From contig CANCMG010000039.1 in NCBI GenBank assembly GCA_947378965.1, positions 1 through 36,370 of the forward strand: a stretch of 36,370 bases of DNA, given 5' to 3'. The position numbers and the translations under genes are program-made. Positions 1-9,283 of this stretch are shown in pieces (the stretch's first letter is position 1; every line of letters begins with the position of its first letter). The notes under the pieces were generated by a model. It ran no database searches, was not told the DNA's origin, and saw only the letters and a program-made list of their open reading frames with translations. The stretch is from Alcaligenaceae bacterium. GTDB lineage: Bacteria > Pseudomonadota > Gammaproteobacteria > Burkholderiales > Burkholderiaceae_B.

Positions 1-58
1 CGGTACCGAGATCGATCGCCATATCACTTGAAAAATAACTACGCAGGAATCCGAACAT
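1..58 (-). CDS. mreB: MreB, rod-shape actin homologue (5' end only)
   Basis: Only the first 19 codons are present; the gene runs off the left edge. The reverse strand from 58 reads MFGFLRSYFSSDMAIDLGT, which matches the start of beta/gammaproteobacterial MreB, including the opening of the first phosphate-binding loop (DLGT). MreB polymerises under the inner membrane and directs lateral wall synthesis. It is divergent from gatC, an arrangement I recall from other Burkholderiales. Recognition rests on a short but very characteristic peptide. Confidence 0.88.
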   Translation of the reverse strand, partial: MFGFLRSYFSSDMAIDLGT

Positions 59-404
59 GAGAGCCCAGCCAGAATAAAAGTTGACGCACGTAACATGCCG
101 TGAATAGCCTGCCATCATAACTTATAATTCTGTTTAGATCGGCAAAACACGCTTACGTCAAGCTCGCAAAGCTACGATGCCTGAACCACTGCGCCTAGGC
201 CGCTTTGCTCTTGTCTGAATCAAGCTTTGGATTAGACGGTTTGCGCAGACTGAATCGATTTCTGAATTTGATGGTTTGCCTGGTTTACCTCGGGTTCTGA
301 AAGCGATTTTTGCCCTTTAAACTCAGACATACGCTTTAGACGGCGTGCCTTGGCGGTGTTTTGCTCGTCTAACCGCCCTTTTTTTCTTGAAAAAGCAACA
401 AATT
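59..404. promoter_or_regulatory. mreB-gatC divergent intergenic region
   Basis: 346 bases with no convincing gene. It must carry promoters for mreB (minus) and gatCAB (plus). A perfect TATAAT lies at 123-128 on the plus strand, but I see no good -35 box at 16-18 bp from it. A TTGACG at 81-86 is too far from it to pair. The right third (336-386) holds the attenuator-like structure listed separately. If 123-128 is the -10 box, the gatC leader is about 270 nt. Confidence 0.5.
336..386 (+). terminator. terminator-like hairpin with competing upstream stem (gatCAB leader)
   Basis: GGCGGT (352-357) pairs with ACCGCC (372-377) and is followed by a seven-T run (379-385), which is an intrinsic-terminator layout on the gatC strand. 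It ends about 20 nt before the gatC start. Just upstream, TTAGACG (336-342) is perfectly complementary to CGTCTAA (366-372). The stems interleave (A-B-A'-B') and share A372, so they are either alternative folds or a pseudoknot. The base pairing is seen directly; a regulatory role is inferred. Confidence 0.5.
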
Positions 405-713
405 ATGGCTATTACCGAACAAGAAGTCACCCGCATCGCCCGGCTGGCAAGGCTCACTTTGTCGCCCGAACAGAACACGCAGGCGCAGGGTGATCTCACT
501 AAAATTCTTGGGCTGATCCAAGAACTGCAGGCGGTCGACACCCGCGGGGTCGAGCCACTCGCCCATCCCCTGTCCGCACTGCGTGACGTCCACTTACGCC
601 TGCGCGACGATATCGTCACTGAGGCCTCCTCGCCAGAACGACGCGAGGCGCTGATGGTCAACGCGCCAGGTAAGGCAGAGGGGCTATTTTTGGTCCCAAA
701 GGTGATTGAATAA
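405..713 (+). CDS. gatC: Glutamyl/aspartyl-tRNA amidotransferase subunit C
   Basis: 102 aa, the normal size for GatC. This small subunit wraps around the GatA-GatB interface of the complex that converts Glu-tRNA(Gln) and/or Asp-tRNA(Asn) to the amide form. The protein starts MAITEQEVTRIARLARL and contains the conserved helical N-terminus and the EPLAHPL linker that precedes an R/D-rich stretch. An in-frame ATG exists further upstream (345), but the family start is the ATG at 405, because the N-terminal helix begins there. The Shine-Dalgarno sequence is weak. The stop codon is followed directly by the gatA ATG with no spacing, so the two are surely co-translated. Confidence 0.95.
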   Translation: MAITEQEVTRIARLARLTLSPEQNTQAQGDLTKILGLIQELQAVDTRGVEPLAHPLSALRDVHLRLRDDIVTEASSPERREALMVNAPGKAEGLFLVPKVIE

Positions 714-2246
714 ATGAGCGCCGCACTTCACACGTTTCCAACCCTAGCCAGTCTGCAGGCGGCCTTAGCGCAAGGCAAGCTCAGCGCAACTGAGCTTGCG
801 CAAGATTGCCTCAGACAAATTCAGACCCAACAGGGGCTCAATGCCTTTGTGCACGTCGATGCGGGTCTCACCCTCGCGCAGGCAAGCGCTGCCGATGCCA
901 ACCGTGCTGCGGGTCTGGCAGGCCCCTTGTCGGGCATCCCAATTGCCCATAAAGATGTATTTGTGACTCAAGGCTGGCGCAGCACGGCAGGCAGCAATAT
1001 GCTTAAAAATTACGTCAGCCCATTTGACGCAACCGTCGTCAATAAATTACTCACCGCAGGCTGCGTCAGCTTAGGCAAACTGAACTGCGACGAATTCGCC
1101 ATGGGCTCGGGCAACGAGCATTCGGCTTTCGGGTCCGCCCATAACCCTTGGGATCACACTTGTGTACCGGGTGGCTCGTCTGGCGGTTCGGCCGCCGCGG
1201 TCGCAGCCCGGCTCGTTTTCGCCAGTACTGGCACAGATACCGGGGGCTCGGTGCGCCAGCCAGCCGCACTCTGCGGGGTCAGCGGCATCAAACCGACTTA
1301 CGGCACCGTCTCGCGCTACGGCATGATTGCCTATGGCTCAAGCTTGGATCAGGCCGGCGTCATGGCACGAGCGGCAGCCGATCTGGTGGCTTTGCTCGAC
1401 ACCATCAGCGGCTTTGACGTACGCGATGCCACTAGCGCTGAGCAGTGCCACGGCGTACCCAACGCACCCGGCCGCATTCAAAGCGAATTTGATAAAGCGA
1501 GCGCTCACTTTGATTCTCAGGGTTTGCAGCCACTCAAGGGATTACGCATCGGCGTACCCAGTGAGTATTTTGGCGAGGGGCTGTCGCCTGACGTAGGTGC
1601 GGCCATTGAAGCCGCCTTGCTTCAATTCGAGCAACTTGGTGCGCAACGTGTCTCAATCTCGTTACCGCGCACACGCCTGTCGATCCCAGCCTATTACGTC
1701 ATCGCACCTGCCGAAGCCTCAAGCAATCTGTCGCGCTACGACGGCGTGCGCTACGGACATCGAAGCGACTCGTATACCGATCTTGCTGACATGACCGGCC
1801 GCTCGCGTGCCGAAGGCTTTGGCACAGAAGTCAAGCGCCGTATCCTTGTCGGCACCTATGTGCTATCGCACGGCTATTACGATGCCTATTACTTACAGGC
1901 TCAGCGTTTACGTCGCATGATCGCCGACGATTTTCAGGCTGCCTTCACGCAAAAATGCGATGTCATCATGGGGCCCGTCACGCCCACCGTCGCCAAGCCG
2001 ATTGGCGTCAATCAAGACGACCCCACGGCAGACTGGTTAGCCGACATTTACACGCTAGGATTGAACCTCGCCGGGTTACCTGGCATGTCGGTTCCTTGCG
2101 GATTTGGCGCAAGTGCCACAGGCAAACCCTTGCCTATTGGCTTACAAATTATTGGCGACTATTTTGATGAGGGCCGTTTGTTGGCCGTCGCACACCAATA
2201 TCAACTTGCCACCGACTGGCATCAACGTAGCGTGGGGCAAGCATAA
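714..2246 (+). CDS. gatA: Glutamyl/aspartyl-tRNA amidotransferase subunit A
   Basis: 510 aa. This is the amidase subunit, which hydrolyses glutamine and feeds ammonia to GatB. The amidase-signature triad is visible: Lys80 (in AHKD), cis-Ser155 in GGSSGGS (153-159) and nucleophile Ser179 in DTGGSV. Length and motif spacing match canonical GatA. It begins immediately after the gatC stop, and its TAA overlaps the gatB ATG by one base (TAATG), so gatCAB is a tightly coupled operon. Presence of GatCAB suggests that the organism lacks a discriminating glutaminyl- and/or asparaginyl-tRNA synthetase; which of the two cannot be told from this window. Confidence 0.97.
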   Translation: MSAALHTFPTLASLQAALAQGKLSATELAQDCLRQIQTQQGLNAFVHVDAGLTLAQASAADANRAAGLAGPLSGIPIAHKDVFVTQGWRSTAGSNMLKNYVSPFDATVVNKLLTAGCVSLGKLNCDEFAMGSGNEHSAFGSAHNPWDHTCVPGGSSGGSAAAVAARLVFASTGTDTGGSVRQPAALCGVSGIKPTYGTVSRYGMIAYGSSLDQAGVMARAAADLVALLDTISGFDVRDATSAEQCHGVPNAPGRIQSEFDKASAHFDSQGLQPLKGLRIGVPSEYFGEGLSPDVGAAIEAALLQFEQLGAQRVSISLPRTRLSIPAYYVIAPAEASSNLSRYDGVRYGHRSDSYTDLADMTGRSRAEGFGTEVKRRILVGTYVLSHGYYDAYYLQAQRLRRMIADDFQAAFTQKCDVIMGPVTPTVAKPIGVNQDDPTADWLADIYTLGLNLAGLPGMSVPCGFGASATGKPLPIGLQIIGDYFDEGRLLAVAHQYQLATDWHQRSVGQA

Positions 2247-3754
2247 TGGCTTACGAAATCGTCATTGGTCTCGAAACCCATACCCAACTTTCGACCCAGA
2301 CCAAAATTTTTTCAGGTAGCAGCACGCGTTATGGTGCGCAACCTAACACGCAAGCCAACGAAGTCGACATGGCATTGCCAGGCACCTTGCCGGTCATGAA
2401 CCGTGCAGCAGTTGAGCATGCGATTCGTCTGGGGCTAGCCGTTGGCGCCACCATTGCGCCGCGCTCGATTTTTGCGCGTAAAAACTATTTTTATCCAGAC
2501 CTACCCAAAAACTATCAAATCAGCCAATACGAAATCCCTGTTGTGCAGGGCGGCTCCTTAACCTTCTTTGTGGGCGACAAAGAGACCACCATCAACCTCA
2601 CTCGCGCTCACCTCGAAGAAGATGCCGGTAAGTCGTTGCACGACAATTATATTGGCCCGCATGGCGAGCTCTCAACCGGCATCGATTTAAATCGTACCGG
2701 CACCCCTTTGCTTGAAATCGTCTCTGAGCCTGAAATGCGCTCAGCGGCCGAAGCTGTCGCCTACGCCAAGACACTACACAGCCTCGTGATGTGGTTAGGC
2801 ATTTGTGATGGCAACATGCAAGAAGGTTCGTTTCGAGTCGACGTCAACGTGTCAGTGCGCCCGGTTGGGCAAAAAGAGTTTGGCACGCGCGCCGAAATCA
2901 AAAACGTAAACTCGTTTCGCTTTATCGAGCGCGCCATCAACTATGAAGTTCGGCGTCAGATCGAGCTCATCGAAGACGGCGGCAAAGTGGTTCAAGAAAC
3001 GCGCCTCTACGACGCCGATCTTGACGAAACACGCAGCATGCGCAGCAAAGAAGATGCACACGATTATCGCTATTTCCCCGATCCCGATTTACCACCACTG
3101 GTCATTAGCCAAGACTGGATTGATCAAGTTAAAGCAGAAATGCGCAAAGCGGGTGGCTTACCAGAAGAACTCAGAAAAAATCTGGTTGAAATTTATGGGA
3201 TTGCTCCAATTGATGCTGCGCAGCTGATCAGTAGTCGCGCGATGGCAACGTATTTCTTAAACGTGGTCAACGCTCTTGAAGCGGATTCAGCCGATACAGC
3301 GAGCGTCATGGCACTGCGCCCTGCTCGAGCCAAACTTGTTGCCAACTGGCTGATGGGCGAAGTTTCGGCGACGCTGAACCGCGAAGAAAAAGACATCGCG
3401 CAGTGCCCAGTGACAGCGCCCTTATTGGCCGCGCTGCTCAAGCGGATTTTAGACAACACCATCTCAAACAAAATCGCGCGCGACGTGTTTGCAGCAATGT
3501 GGGCTGGCGAAGAAAGTGGTCAACCCGATGCCATCATCGCAGCCAAGGGTCTCACCCAGATCAATGACTCGGGCGCAATCGAGACCATGATCGATGCCGT
3601 GCTAGCCGATCACGCTGCAATCGTGGCTGAATACCGCGCAGGCAAACAAAAGGCCTTCAACTCACTCGTCGGTCAAATTATGAAAGCAGCCAAAGGCAAA
3701 GCAAACCCTCAGCAGGTCAATGATTTGCTCAAGGCCAAGCTAGATCAAGCTTAG
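2246..3754 (+). CDS. gatB: Glutamyl/aspartyl-tRNA amidotransferase subunit B
   Basis: 502 aa. This is the kinase/transamidase subunit, which phosphorylates the tRNA-bound Glu/Asp and adds ammonia. It opens with [10 protein letters not shown] and has the [16 protein letters not shown] and [20 protein letters not shown] signatures. The last ~150 residues are the helical YqeY-like tRNA-binding tail. The Cys pairs that bind zinc in many GatB proteins are absent here (KIFSGSS...VDMALPG); as I recall this is normal for Burkholderiales. It is the last gene of gatCAB. A GGCCG/CGGCC inverted repeat follows (3754-3779) without a T-run. Confidence 0.97.
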   Translation: MAYEIVIGLETHTQLSTQTKIFSGSSTRYGAQPNTQANEVDMALPGTLPVMNRAAVEHAIRLGLAVGATIAPRSIFARKNYFYPDLPKNYQISQYEIPVVQGGSLTFFVGDKETTINLTRAHLEEDAGKSLHDNYIGPHGELSTGIDLNRTGTPLLEIVSEPEMRSAAEAVAYAKTLHSLVMWLGICDGNMQEGSFRVDVNVSVRPVGQKEFGTRAEIKNVNSFRFIERAINYEVRRQIELIEDGGKVVQETRLYDADLDETRSMRSKEDAHDYRYFPDPDLPPLVISQDWIDQVKAEMRKAGGLPEELRKNLVEIYGIAPIDAAQLISSRAMATYFLNVVNALEADSADTASVMALRPARAKLVANWLMGEVSATLNREEKDIAQCPVTAPLLAALLKRILDNTISNKIARDVFAAMWAGEESGQPDAIIAAKGLTQINDSGAIETMIDAVLADHAAIVAEYRAGKQKAFNSLVGQIMKAAKGKANPQQVNDLLKAKLDQA

Positions 3755-3958
3755 GCCGTACCACCCAAGTTAGGCGGCCGACTAAGACAATTCAGACGGC
3801 GTGCCTGATACCTGCGCTGTCCGCGTGACTCATCCCCTTTGAAAGAGGAGCGTTTCCGCGCCTTTCGTTAAGTCTCAGGCCCGACTTCCAAGGCTCGCAT
3901 CAGGGGTCTGCCCGTTTGTATAGCGCCGCACTTGGCCATCAGCGGCTGCAAGGCTCTT
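3755..3958. other. convergent gatB/pyrE spacer
   Basis: 204 bases between two converging genes. I see no gene and no clear intrinsic terminator. It contains a 13-base string (3794-3806) that also occurs at 338-350 in the gatC leader. Confidence 0.4.
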
Positions 3959-4633
3959 TTACTGAATTCCGTATTGCGCCCGGTACGCCAGCACAGCCTC
4001 GCGATACTGCGCAAACTCGGCATTTTGTTTAAGCAGCACCAAAATGTCGTCAAGCGAAGCAATCGTCACCACCGGCAAACCGTAGCGCTGCTGCACCTCT
4101 TGCACCGCTGAGTGGGGAGATAACTGTCCGTCTGCGCCAGCACGCTCCATGCGATCCATTGCAATCAGCACCGCACAGGGCTCTGCGCCCGCTGCACGAA
4201 TGATCTCGACCGACTCGCGCACCGAAGTACCTGCGGTGATCACATCATCGATGATGACCACTTTGCCCTTTAGTGGCGCCCCCACTAACACCCCGCCCTC
4301 GCCGTGATCTTTCGCCTCTTTGCGGTTGTAGGCGAAGTCAATTGCACGCCCGCTCATCGCGGGGTGGGCCGCGAGTGCCACCGCCGTTGCGGTAGCAAGC
4401 GGTATGCCTTTGTAAGCCGGGCCAAACAACATATCAAACGGCAGTTTAGAATCGACTAAAGCTTGGGAATAAAACTGGGCCAACCGCCCTACCGAGGCGC
4501 CAGAGTTAAACAGGCCCGCATTAAAAAAATAGGGGCTGGTACGCCCTGATTTCGTGACAAAACTACCAAAGCGCAGCACGCCCTCGTTTAAGGCAAACTG
4601 TACAAACGCACTACGTTCTGAACCCGTCGACAT
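3959..4633 (-). CDS. pyrE: Orotate phosphoribosyltransferase
   Basis: 224 aa (the E. coli enzyme is 213). It transfers ribose-phosphate from PRPP to orotate to make OMP, the fifth step of pyrimidine synthesis. The PRPP-binding signature [13 protein letters not shown] lies at 125-137. The catalytic-loop region with conserved K/R/H residues is near 104-111 (NRKEAKDH), and the N-terminal [13 protein letters not shown] segment at 28-40 is typical. The ATG at 4633 is preceded by a GAGG Shine-Dalgarno sequence. It is divergent from the exonuclease gene across a 63-bp promoter region, and no other pyrimidine genes are nearby. Confidence 0.96.
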   Translation of the reverse strand: MSTGSERSAFVQFALNEGVLRFGSFVTKSGRTSPYFFNAGLFNSGASVGRLAQFYSQALVDSKLPFDMLFGPAYKGIPLATATAVALAAHPAMSGRAIDFAYNRKEAKDHGEGGVLVGAPLKGKVVIIDDVITAGTSVRESVEIIRAAGAEPCAVLIAMDRMERAGADGQLSPHSAVQEVQQRYGLPVVTIASLDDILVLLKQNAEFAQYREAVLAYRAQYGIQ

Positions 4634-4696
4634 CGCAAGCCTCGTGATTTAAGTATTTTGATGGATTGAATTATCTCATTGACCAGGAGCCCGACC

Positions 4697-5488
4697 TTGC
4701 TACGCATCACCTCACTGAATCTTAATGGTATCCGTTCGGCCTACAACAAAGGGCTCGCAAACTGGTTAAAAGCTCATCAGGCCGACATTCTTTGCCTGCA
4801 AGAGCTCAAAGCCCATCTGTCTGACATTCAAGAAGACTTTCAACACCCTCATGACTATACCGGCCACTTTTATGCTGCCGAAAAAAAAGGCTATAGCGGT
4901 GTAGGGCTCTACTTGAAAAACAAGCCTAAGGGTGTGGTCCAAGGTATGGGCTGTGAAGAGTTCGATCTTGAGGGGCGTGTCATTCGGGCTGATTGGTCAA
5001 ATATCTCTGTGATCAGTGCCTATTTACCGTCTGGCTCAAGTGGCCCAGAACGGCAAGAGGCCAAGTTTCGCTTTCTTGCTCAGTTTGGCCCTTGGATGCA
5101 AGGCTTGATGGATGATCATAAAAAAACCAAGCGCGAGTACGTGATCTGCGCTGACTGGAATATCGCGCACAAAGAAATCGATCTAAAAAACTGGAAGTCG
5201 AATCAAAAAAATTCTGGTTTTACACCAGAAGAACGCGCCTGGGTCACAAACGTCATCGACGAAATCGGCTTCGTCGACGTCTTCAGGCAACTCGATCCGC
5301 GTGCCGAACAATACACCTGGTGGAGCAATCGCGGCCAAGCCTGGGCCAAGAACGTAGGGTGGCGACTTGACTATCAGCTTGTCACGCCGGGCTTAGCGGC
5401 AAAAGCAAAAGCGGCAAGCATTTACAAAGACGAACGCTTTTCAGATCATGCGCCGCTGACCATTGATTACGACTTTGCTTTGAAGTGA
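4697..5488 (+). CDS. xth: Exodeoxyribonuclease III (AP endonuclease, EEP family)
   Basis: 263 aa. This base-excision-repair enzyme cleaves abasic sites and degrades 3' ends. All family residues are present: Asn10 (LNLNG), Glu36 (LQELK), Tyr109 (SAYLPSG), Asp153 and Asn155 (ADWN), Asp225 (RLDYQ), and Asp250-His251 (SDHAP). I chose the TTG at 4697 as start because AGGAG (4685-4689) sits 7 nt before it and the protein then opens MLRITSLNLNGIRSA, as the family does. A longer in-frame reading from a TTG at 4679 would add six residues and has no ribosome site. It is monocistronic, divergent from pyrE. Confidence 0.93.
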   Translation: MLRITSLNLNGIRSAYNKGLANWLKAHQADILCLQELKAHLSDIQEDFQHPHDYTGHFYAAEKKGYSGVGLYLKNKPKGVVQGMGCEEFDLEGRVIRADWSNISVISAYLPSGSSGPERQEAKFRFLAQFGPWMQGLMDDHKKTKREYVICADWNIAHKEIDLKNWKSNQKNSGFTPEERAWVTNVIDEIGFVDVFRQLDPRAEQYTWWSNRGQAWAKNVGWRLDYQLVTPGLAAKAKAASIYKDERFSDHAPLTIDYDFALK

Positions 5489-5498
5489 TGGAGTGCTC

Positions 5499-5534
5499 AC
5501 GGCGCTGCACCCCTCTGCGTAAGGGTTTCGCCGT
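5499..5534. terminator. nested inverted repeat, possible bidirectional terminator
   Basis: ACGGCG (5499-5504) pairs with CGCCGT (5529-5534), with an inner ACCC/GGGT stem (5509-5512/5523-5526). It lies between the converging exonuclease III and AmpG-like genes. There is no T-run on either strand, so factor-independent termination is doubtful. Confidence 0.35.
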
Positions 5535-5649
5535 CGGTGACAAGTTTGCCTGAATCCTCTTGACGCATGCGTTAGACGTTTGTGTGCGAGCGAGCTGATC
5601 GCCTGACGCCCGCAGCATCAACCGGCTTATCTTGACGAAATGATCTTGT

Positions 5650-7020
5650 TTAGACGCCAGCCGCGTCAATGCGGTCAATATCTTTTCTGCGCCAGTGCAA
5701 CAACCACAGGCCAGGCAAAGCGATCAACACAGTCAGCAAAAAGAAAGTCGGCCAGCCGGCAGCCTGTACCAACTGAGGCGTCAACGGGCCTGCAAGATAA
5801 GTACGACCAACTGCCGACAACGCAGAGAGCAAAGCGAATTGCGTTGCAGAAAACTGTTGATTGCAAAGCCCCATCAAAAGCGCCACAAACGCTGCAGTGC
5901 CCATCCCCCCGCATAAGTTTTCGATACCGACCCCAACCGCCATCAACCACACGCTATGTGGGCCCACCGAGATGACCCAAAACGCCAAGTTTGATACCGC
6001 CTGCAACACGCCAAATAACATGAGCGAGCGATACAAGCCAAGGCGTGCCATCAGCGCGCCGCCTGCCAAGGCGCCCACAATGGTAGATGCCAACCCCAGC
6101 AGCTTATTGACCGTGCCCACTTCAGTGGCTGTGTAGCCTGCAGCGCGAATCAAAAAGGTGGTGGACAGCGCCCCTGCAAAGGCGTCACCCAGTTTGTATA
6201 AAACAATTAGGACCAAAACGGTAATCGCCTCGGGGCGTCCAAAGAATTCGCGAAAAGGTTCGAGCACCGCTTGGTGTAGTGAGCGCGGAGTTTGCGCTGG
6301 CACCTCGGGTTCAGGCGCCCAGAAGCTTGCCAGCGCCATCACTAACATCAAAGCCCCCATCAACATATAGGTGGCTCCCCAGCCTAGCCATTGGTCTGCC
6401 ATGATCAACGCCAAGCCGCCCGACACCAACATCGCGAGGCGGTAACCTAAGACCGAGAACGCCGCCCCAGCACCACGCTCATCTTTGCGCAGCACATCGC
6501 TGCGATAGGCATCAAAAGCAATGTCTTGCGTTGCCGAGCAAAATGCGACAAACACAGCCAGCAAGGCCAAGGGCAACAAACTTTGACCGGGCGAAAGACA
6601 CCCCATGGCCAACAGGCCCAGGGCCAGCAACACCTGCATCAAGACCATCCAGCCTCGCCTGCGCCCAAGCCAAGGCGGTGCATAACGGTCAACCAGCGGT
6701 GCCCACAAAAACTTTAAGGTATAGGCTGTACCCACCAACGTTAAGAACCCAATTTCTTGAAGCGAAACTTGTTCAATCGTGGCCCACGCCTGCAAAGTAC
6801 CGCCGGTTAACGCTAGAGGCAACCCGCTAGCAAAACCAAGCGCAAGCAACGGTGCAACACGCCGACTGGTATACAGCTTTGATGCCGCAACCGGTGTCGT
6901 CGTGGGAGTCGTGGGAGTCGTGGGAGTCGTGGGAGTCGTAGGAGTCGTAGGAGTCGTAGGAGTCGCAGGGGTCGCAGAGGTCGCAGAGGTCGCAGGAGTC
7001 GCAGGAGTCGCAGGGGTCAT
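5650..7020 (-). CDS. AmpG-like major facilitator permease
   Basis: 456 aa, with about 12 hydrophobic segments from residue ~52 on. It resembles AmpG, which imports GlcNAc-anhydro-muropeptides from the periplasm for wall recycling. Family-like segments are FASGLPLALTGGTLQAW after the first helix, LKFLWAPLVDRY, GRRRGWM and CSATQDIAFDAYR. Residues 2-46 are a low-complexity Thr/Pro/Ala stretch (TPT/TPA/TSA units) encoded by a 9-bp tandem repeat; this is not part of the AmpG fold and probably lies in the cytoplasm. A 7-bp gap from metW suggests co-transcription with metX-metW, although the link to methionine is unclear. The substrate is inferred by family only. Confidence 0.85.
   Translation of the reverse strand: MTPATPATPATSATSATPATPTTPTTPTTPTTPTTPTTPTTTPVAASKLYTSRRVAPLLALGFASGLPLALTGGTLQAWATIEQVSLQEIGFLTLVGTAYTLKFLWAPLVDRYAPPWLGRRRGWMVLMQVLLALGLLAMGCLSPGQSLLPLALLAVFVAFCSATQDIAFDAYRSDVLRKDERGAGAAFSVLGYRLAMLVSGGLALIMADQWLGWGATYMLMGALMLVMALASFWAPEPEVPAQTPRSLHQAVLEPFREFFGRPEAITVLVLIVLYKLGDAFAGALSTTFLIRAAGYTATEVGTVNKLLGLASTIVGALAGGALMARLGLYRSLMLFGVLQAVSNLAFWVISVGPHSVWLMAVGVGIENLCGGMGTAAFVALLMGLCNQQFSATQFALLSALSAVGRTYLAGPLTPQLVQAAGWPTFFLLTVLIALPGLWLLHWRRKDIDRIDAAGV
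6899..7015 (-). repeat. 9-bp minisatellite, 13 units, inside the AmpG-like gene
   Basis: Thirteen contiguous 9-base units on the plus strand: four gtcgtggga, three gtcgtagga, then six gtcgcag-type units (gggx1, gagx2, ggax2, gggx1). The unit length is a multiple of three, so copy-number change alters the Thr/Pro/Ala tail length without shifting frame. Ordered variant blocks indicate expansion by slippage or unequal crossing-over. Confidence 0.95.
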
Positions 7021-7027
7021 GGCGGCG

Positions 7028-7795
7028 TCATGCGCGGGAGCGAGATGGCGTAGAGCGGTCGGCCGTAAACCGATAAGCCGCGAGCGTACTGCGCCAGCCC
7101 GCCAAAAACTTTACCTCGCGCTCGTCATTAAATGTGGCGCGCTCAAGAATACTGAAACCTAACTTTTGTGACAGGCGTTCAAAATCTTTCAACGTACACA
7201 AGTGAATATTAGGCGTGTCGTGCCAGTCGTAGGGCATTTGCCCTGTCACCGGCATGCGCCCTAACAGAATCGACCAGCCATGCGGCCAATAACCAAAATT
7301 TGGAAAAGACACAATCGCCTCGCGAGCCACGCGCGTCATCTCTCGTAGGATATGTTCAGTGTTGTGCATCGACTGCAGTGTTTGCGATAGCACCACCGTA
7401 TCAAACTGCTGATCATCAAACATGGCCAAGCCATCTTCAAGGTTTTGTTGAATAACGTGCACACCACGCTGCACGCAACTCAACACGTGCTTATCGCTAA
7501 TTTCGACCCCAATTCCCTGGACACTCTTGCTGCGCTTGAGGTGGGCAAGCAAGGTCCCATCGCCGCAACCTAAATCAAGCACGCGCGTCTGGGGTTGCAC
7601 CCATTGCGCGATACGGGCCAGATCACCACGCAGCTGTGCCGTGTGGGGGGATGCTATCGGGCCGGCGATTTGGGTCTGATGCGCTGCTGAAGCGTGGCTT
7701 GTCGCGGCGGGCTGAGCGTCTGCTGATATCAAACTTTTTTTAAGCGTCTGCGCCACTGATGACGCGACACGGGTGACGTTTGTCTCGCGACTCAT
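7028..7795 (-). CDS. metW: MetW, methionine-biosynthesis SAM-fold partner protein
   Basis: 255 aa. The class I methyltransferase motif [10 protein letters not shown] is at 71-80, and the MetW-specific block [23 protein letters not shown] is clear. MetW is needed, with MetX, for homoserine acylation in many proteobacteria. Known MetW proteins are about 200 aa and start close to the SAM motif; here there are ~50 extra Ala/Ser/Thr-rich N-terminal residues. The start is nonetheless supported because its ATG overlaps the metX stop (ATGA, 4-nt overlap) and no internal Met precedes the core domain. Confidence 0.93.
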   Translation of the reverse strand: MSRETNVTRVASSVAQTLKKSLISADAQPAATSHASAAHQTQIAGPIASPHTAQLRGDLARIAQWVQPQTRVLDLGCGDGTLLAHLKRSKSVQGIGVEISDKHVLSCVQRGVHVIQQNLEDGLAMFDDQQFDTVVLSQTLQSMHNTEHILREMTRVAREAIVSFPNFGYWPHGWSILLGRMPVTGQMPYDWHDTPNIHLCTLKDFERLSQKLGFSILERATFNDEREVKFLAGWRSTLAAYRFTADRSTPSRSRA

Positions 7796-9021
7796 GACTG
7801 CGCCCCAGAATGATGCGAGACCTCTGTCAGTGTCGCTGCGATACGCAAAAAGTAGGCGCGCATCAACCCATGATATCGGGCATCATCCAGCAAAAAAGCA
7901 TCATGACCATGAGGTGCGTCTATTTCAGCGTACGTTGCGGCCTGTTCATTTTTTAGCAACGCCTGTACGATTTCTCGCGAGCGAGCGGGTGCAAAGCGCC
8001 AGTCCGTCGTAAACGAGATCAATAAAAAGTCTGCCGTCGCCGGTGCCAGCGCCTTGGCCAAATCGCCGTTGGTCGCACGCGCAGGATCAAAATAATCAAG
8101 TGCACGGGTGATCAACAAATACGTGTTGGCATCAAAATAGCGAGAAAATTTTTCGCCTTGATAGCGCAAATAAGACTCGACCTCAAACTCAACACCATAG
8201 CCATAATGAAACGCACCGCCTGCCGCAGGCTCACGTTGAGTTCGACCAAATTTTTCGGCCATGTCATCGTCTGACAAATACGTGATGTGACCGACCATAC
8301 GTGCCACCGATAGGCCATGGCGGGGGACCGTCGTATGCGCGTAATAGTCGCCCCCATGAAACTCGGGGTCAGTAATAATCGCGCGCCGGGCCACTTCGTT
8401 AAACGCAATATTCTGTGCCGACAACTTGGGCGTCGAGGCAACCACCACACAGTGCGCAACCCGCTCTGGCAACGTGATGGCCCAACTGAGTGCCTGCATA
8501 CCGCCAAGCGACCCCCCCATCACTGCAGCAAACCGCTGGATACCGAGTTTGTCTGCCACGCGAGCCTGCGCGCGCACCCAGTCCTCAACCGTCAACACCG
8601 GAAACGCAGCACCCCAGGGCTTGCCAGTTTCGGGTCGAATCGAGGCCGGGCCTGTCGACCCAAAACACGAACCCAGATTGTTGATGCCAATGACAAAAAA
8701 TACATTGGTATCAACAGGTTTGCCTGGGCCCACCAAATTATCCCACCAGCCAATATCTTCTGGGTTATCAGCGGCTCGGCCTGCGACATGATGCGAGGCG
8801 TTCAACGCGTGACACACTAGCACCGCGTTGCTAGCCTCAGCGTTGAGCGTACCGTAAGTTTCAATCGCCAATTCATACGCGTGAATCGTTTGCCCGCTAC
8901 TCAAGGGAAGAGGCTCGTGAAATTGCAAAAACTGAGTATGGACAACGCCTACTGAGCCCACCTCAGCGTCGGTGGGCGTCTTTGCAGCCTGCGCGTCTTG
9001 TGAAACGAACTGTGTGGTCAT
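7792..9021 (-). CDS. metX: Homoserine O-acyltransferase (alpha/beta-hydrolase type)
   Basis: 409 aa. It acylates homoserine in the first committed step of methionine synthesis. Nucleophile Ser171 is in [10 protein letters not shown]; the oxyanion/substrate region is [15 protein letters not shown] (67-81); the C-terminal Asp (TTDWRFAP) and His (DAPHGHDAF) complete the triad. In MetW-containing betaproteobacteria this enzyme is usually regarded as using succinyl-CoA, but acyl specificity cannot be settled by eye. It is first in metX-metW-(ampG-like). Upstream I see no recognisable SAM-riboswitch fold. Confidence 0.94.
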   Translation of the reverse strand: MTTQFVSQDAQAAKTPTDAEVGSVGVVHTQFLQFHEPLPLSSGQTIHAYELAIETYGTLNAEASNAVLVCHALNASHHVAGRAADNPEDIGWWDNLVGPGKPVDTNVFFVIGINNLGSCFGSTGPASIRPETGKPWGAAFPVLTVEDWVRAQARVADKLGIQRFAAVMGGSLGGMQALSWAITLPERVAHCVVVASTPKLSAQNIAFNEVARRAIITDPEFHGGDYYAHTTVPRHGLSVARMVGHITYLSDDDMAEKFGRTQREPAAGGAFHYGYGVEFEVESYLRYQGEKFSRYFDANTYLLITRALDYFDPARATNGDLAKALAPATADFLLISFTTDWRFAPARSREIVQALLKNEQAATYAEIDAPHGHDAFLLDDARYHGLMRAYFLRIAATLTEVSHHSGAQS

Positions 9022-9283
9022 ACGGACCTTCTTTAGCGGGATTTATGAGGCGCCCGCAAGCGGATCGAGCAAATCGGCGCCAACTCAGACAAATTTTAGC
9101 ATTGCGAGGCGCTTACCGCGTACATCTACATACATTGCTAACAATTCGAATCAGTTCCGCCCCGATTTCTTACAAATGGATACAAATTTTTATCGTTTTA
9201 CAGGGGTTTTGCGAGTTTCCAGACGCCTGGGTTCAAGGCACACTGTGCACTTGAAATTAGCAGCTGCAGGAGCCAGACACCTC
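9022..9283. promoter_or_regulatory. metX / LuxR-type divergent promoter region
   Basis: 262 bases between divergent genes. The reverse strand has a TAAAAT that could serve as a -10 box about 70 nt before metX, without a strong -35. Nothing else is recognisable. An in-frame extension of the HTH gene could begin at an ATG at 9177. Confidence 0.35.

Noticed and set aside
345-404. Longer GatC reading frame starting at 345
   Set aside because: It would translate through the terminator-like hairpin and T-run; the GatC helix begins at the ATG at 405.
3791-3806. TTCAGACGGC, identical to the core of the Neisseria DNA uptake sequence, and a 13-base string shared with 338-350
   Set aside because: Only one full copy in 36 kb; a shared 13-mer is expected several times by chance at this window size, so there is no evidence of an uptake-sequence system.
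5640-6136. Several plus-strand open frames opposite the AmpG-like gene
   Set aside because: They are antisense shadows of a well-supported membrane protein gene.
6779-7162. Open frame on the plus strand encoding Val-Gly repeats
   Set aside because: It is the antisense reading of the 9-bp repeat in the permease gene, with no ribosome site or family match.
9022-9200. SAM-sensing riboswitch upstream of metX
   Set aside because: I searched the metX leader by eye and found no recognisable conserved SAM-riboswitch core.
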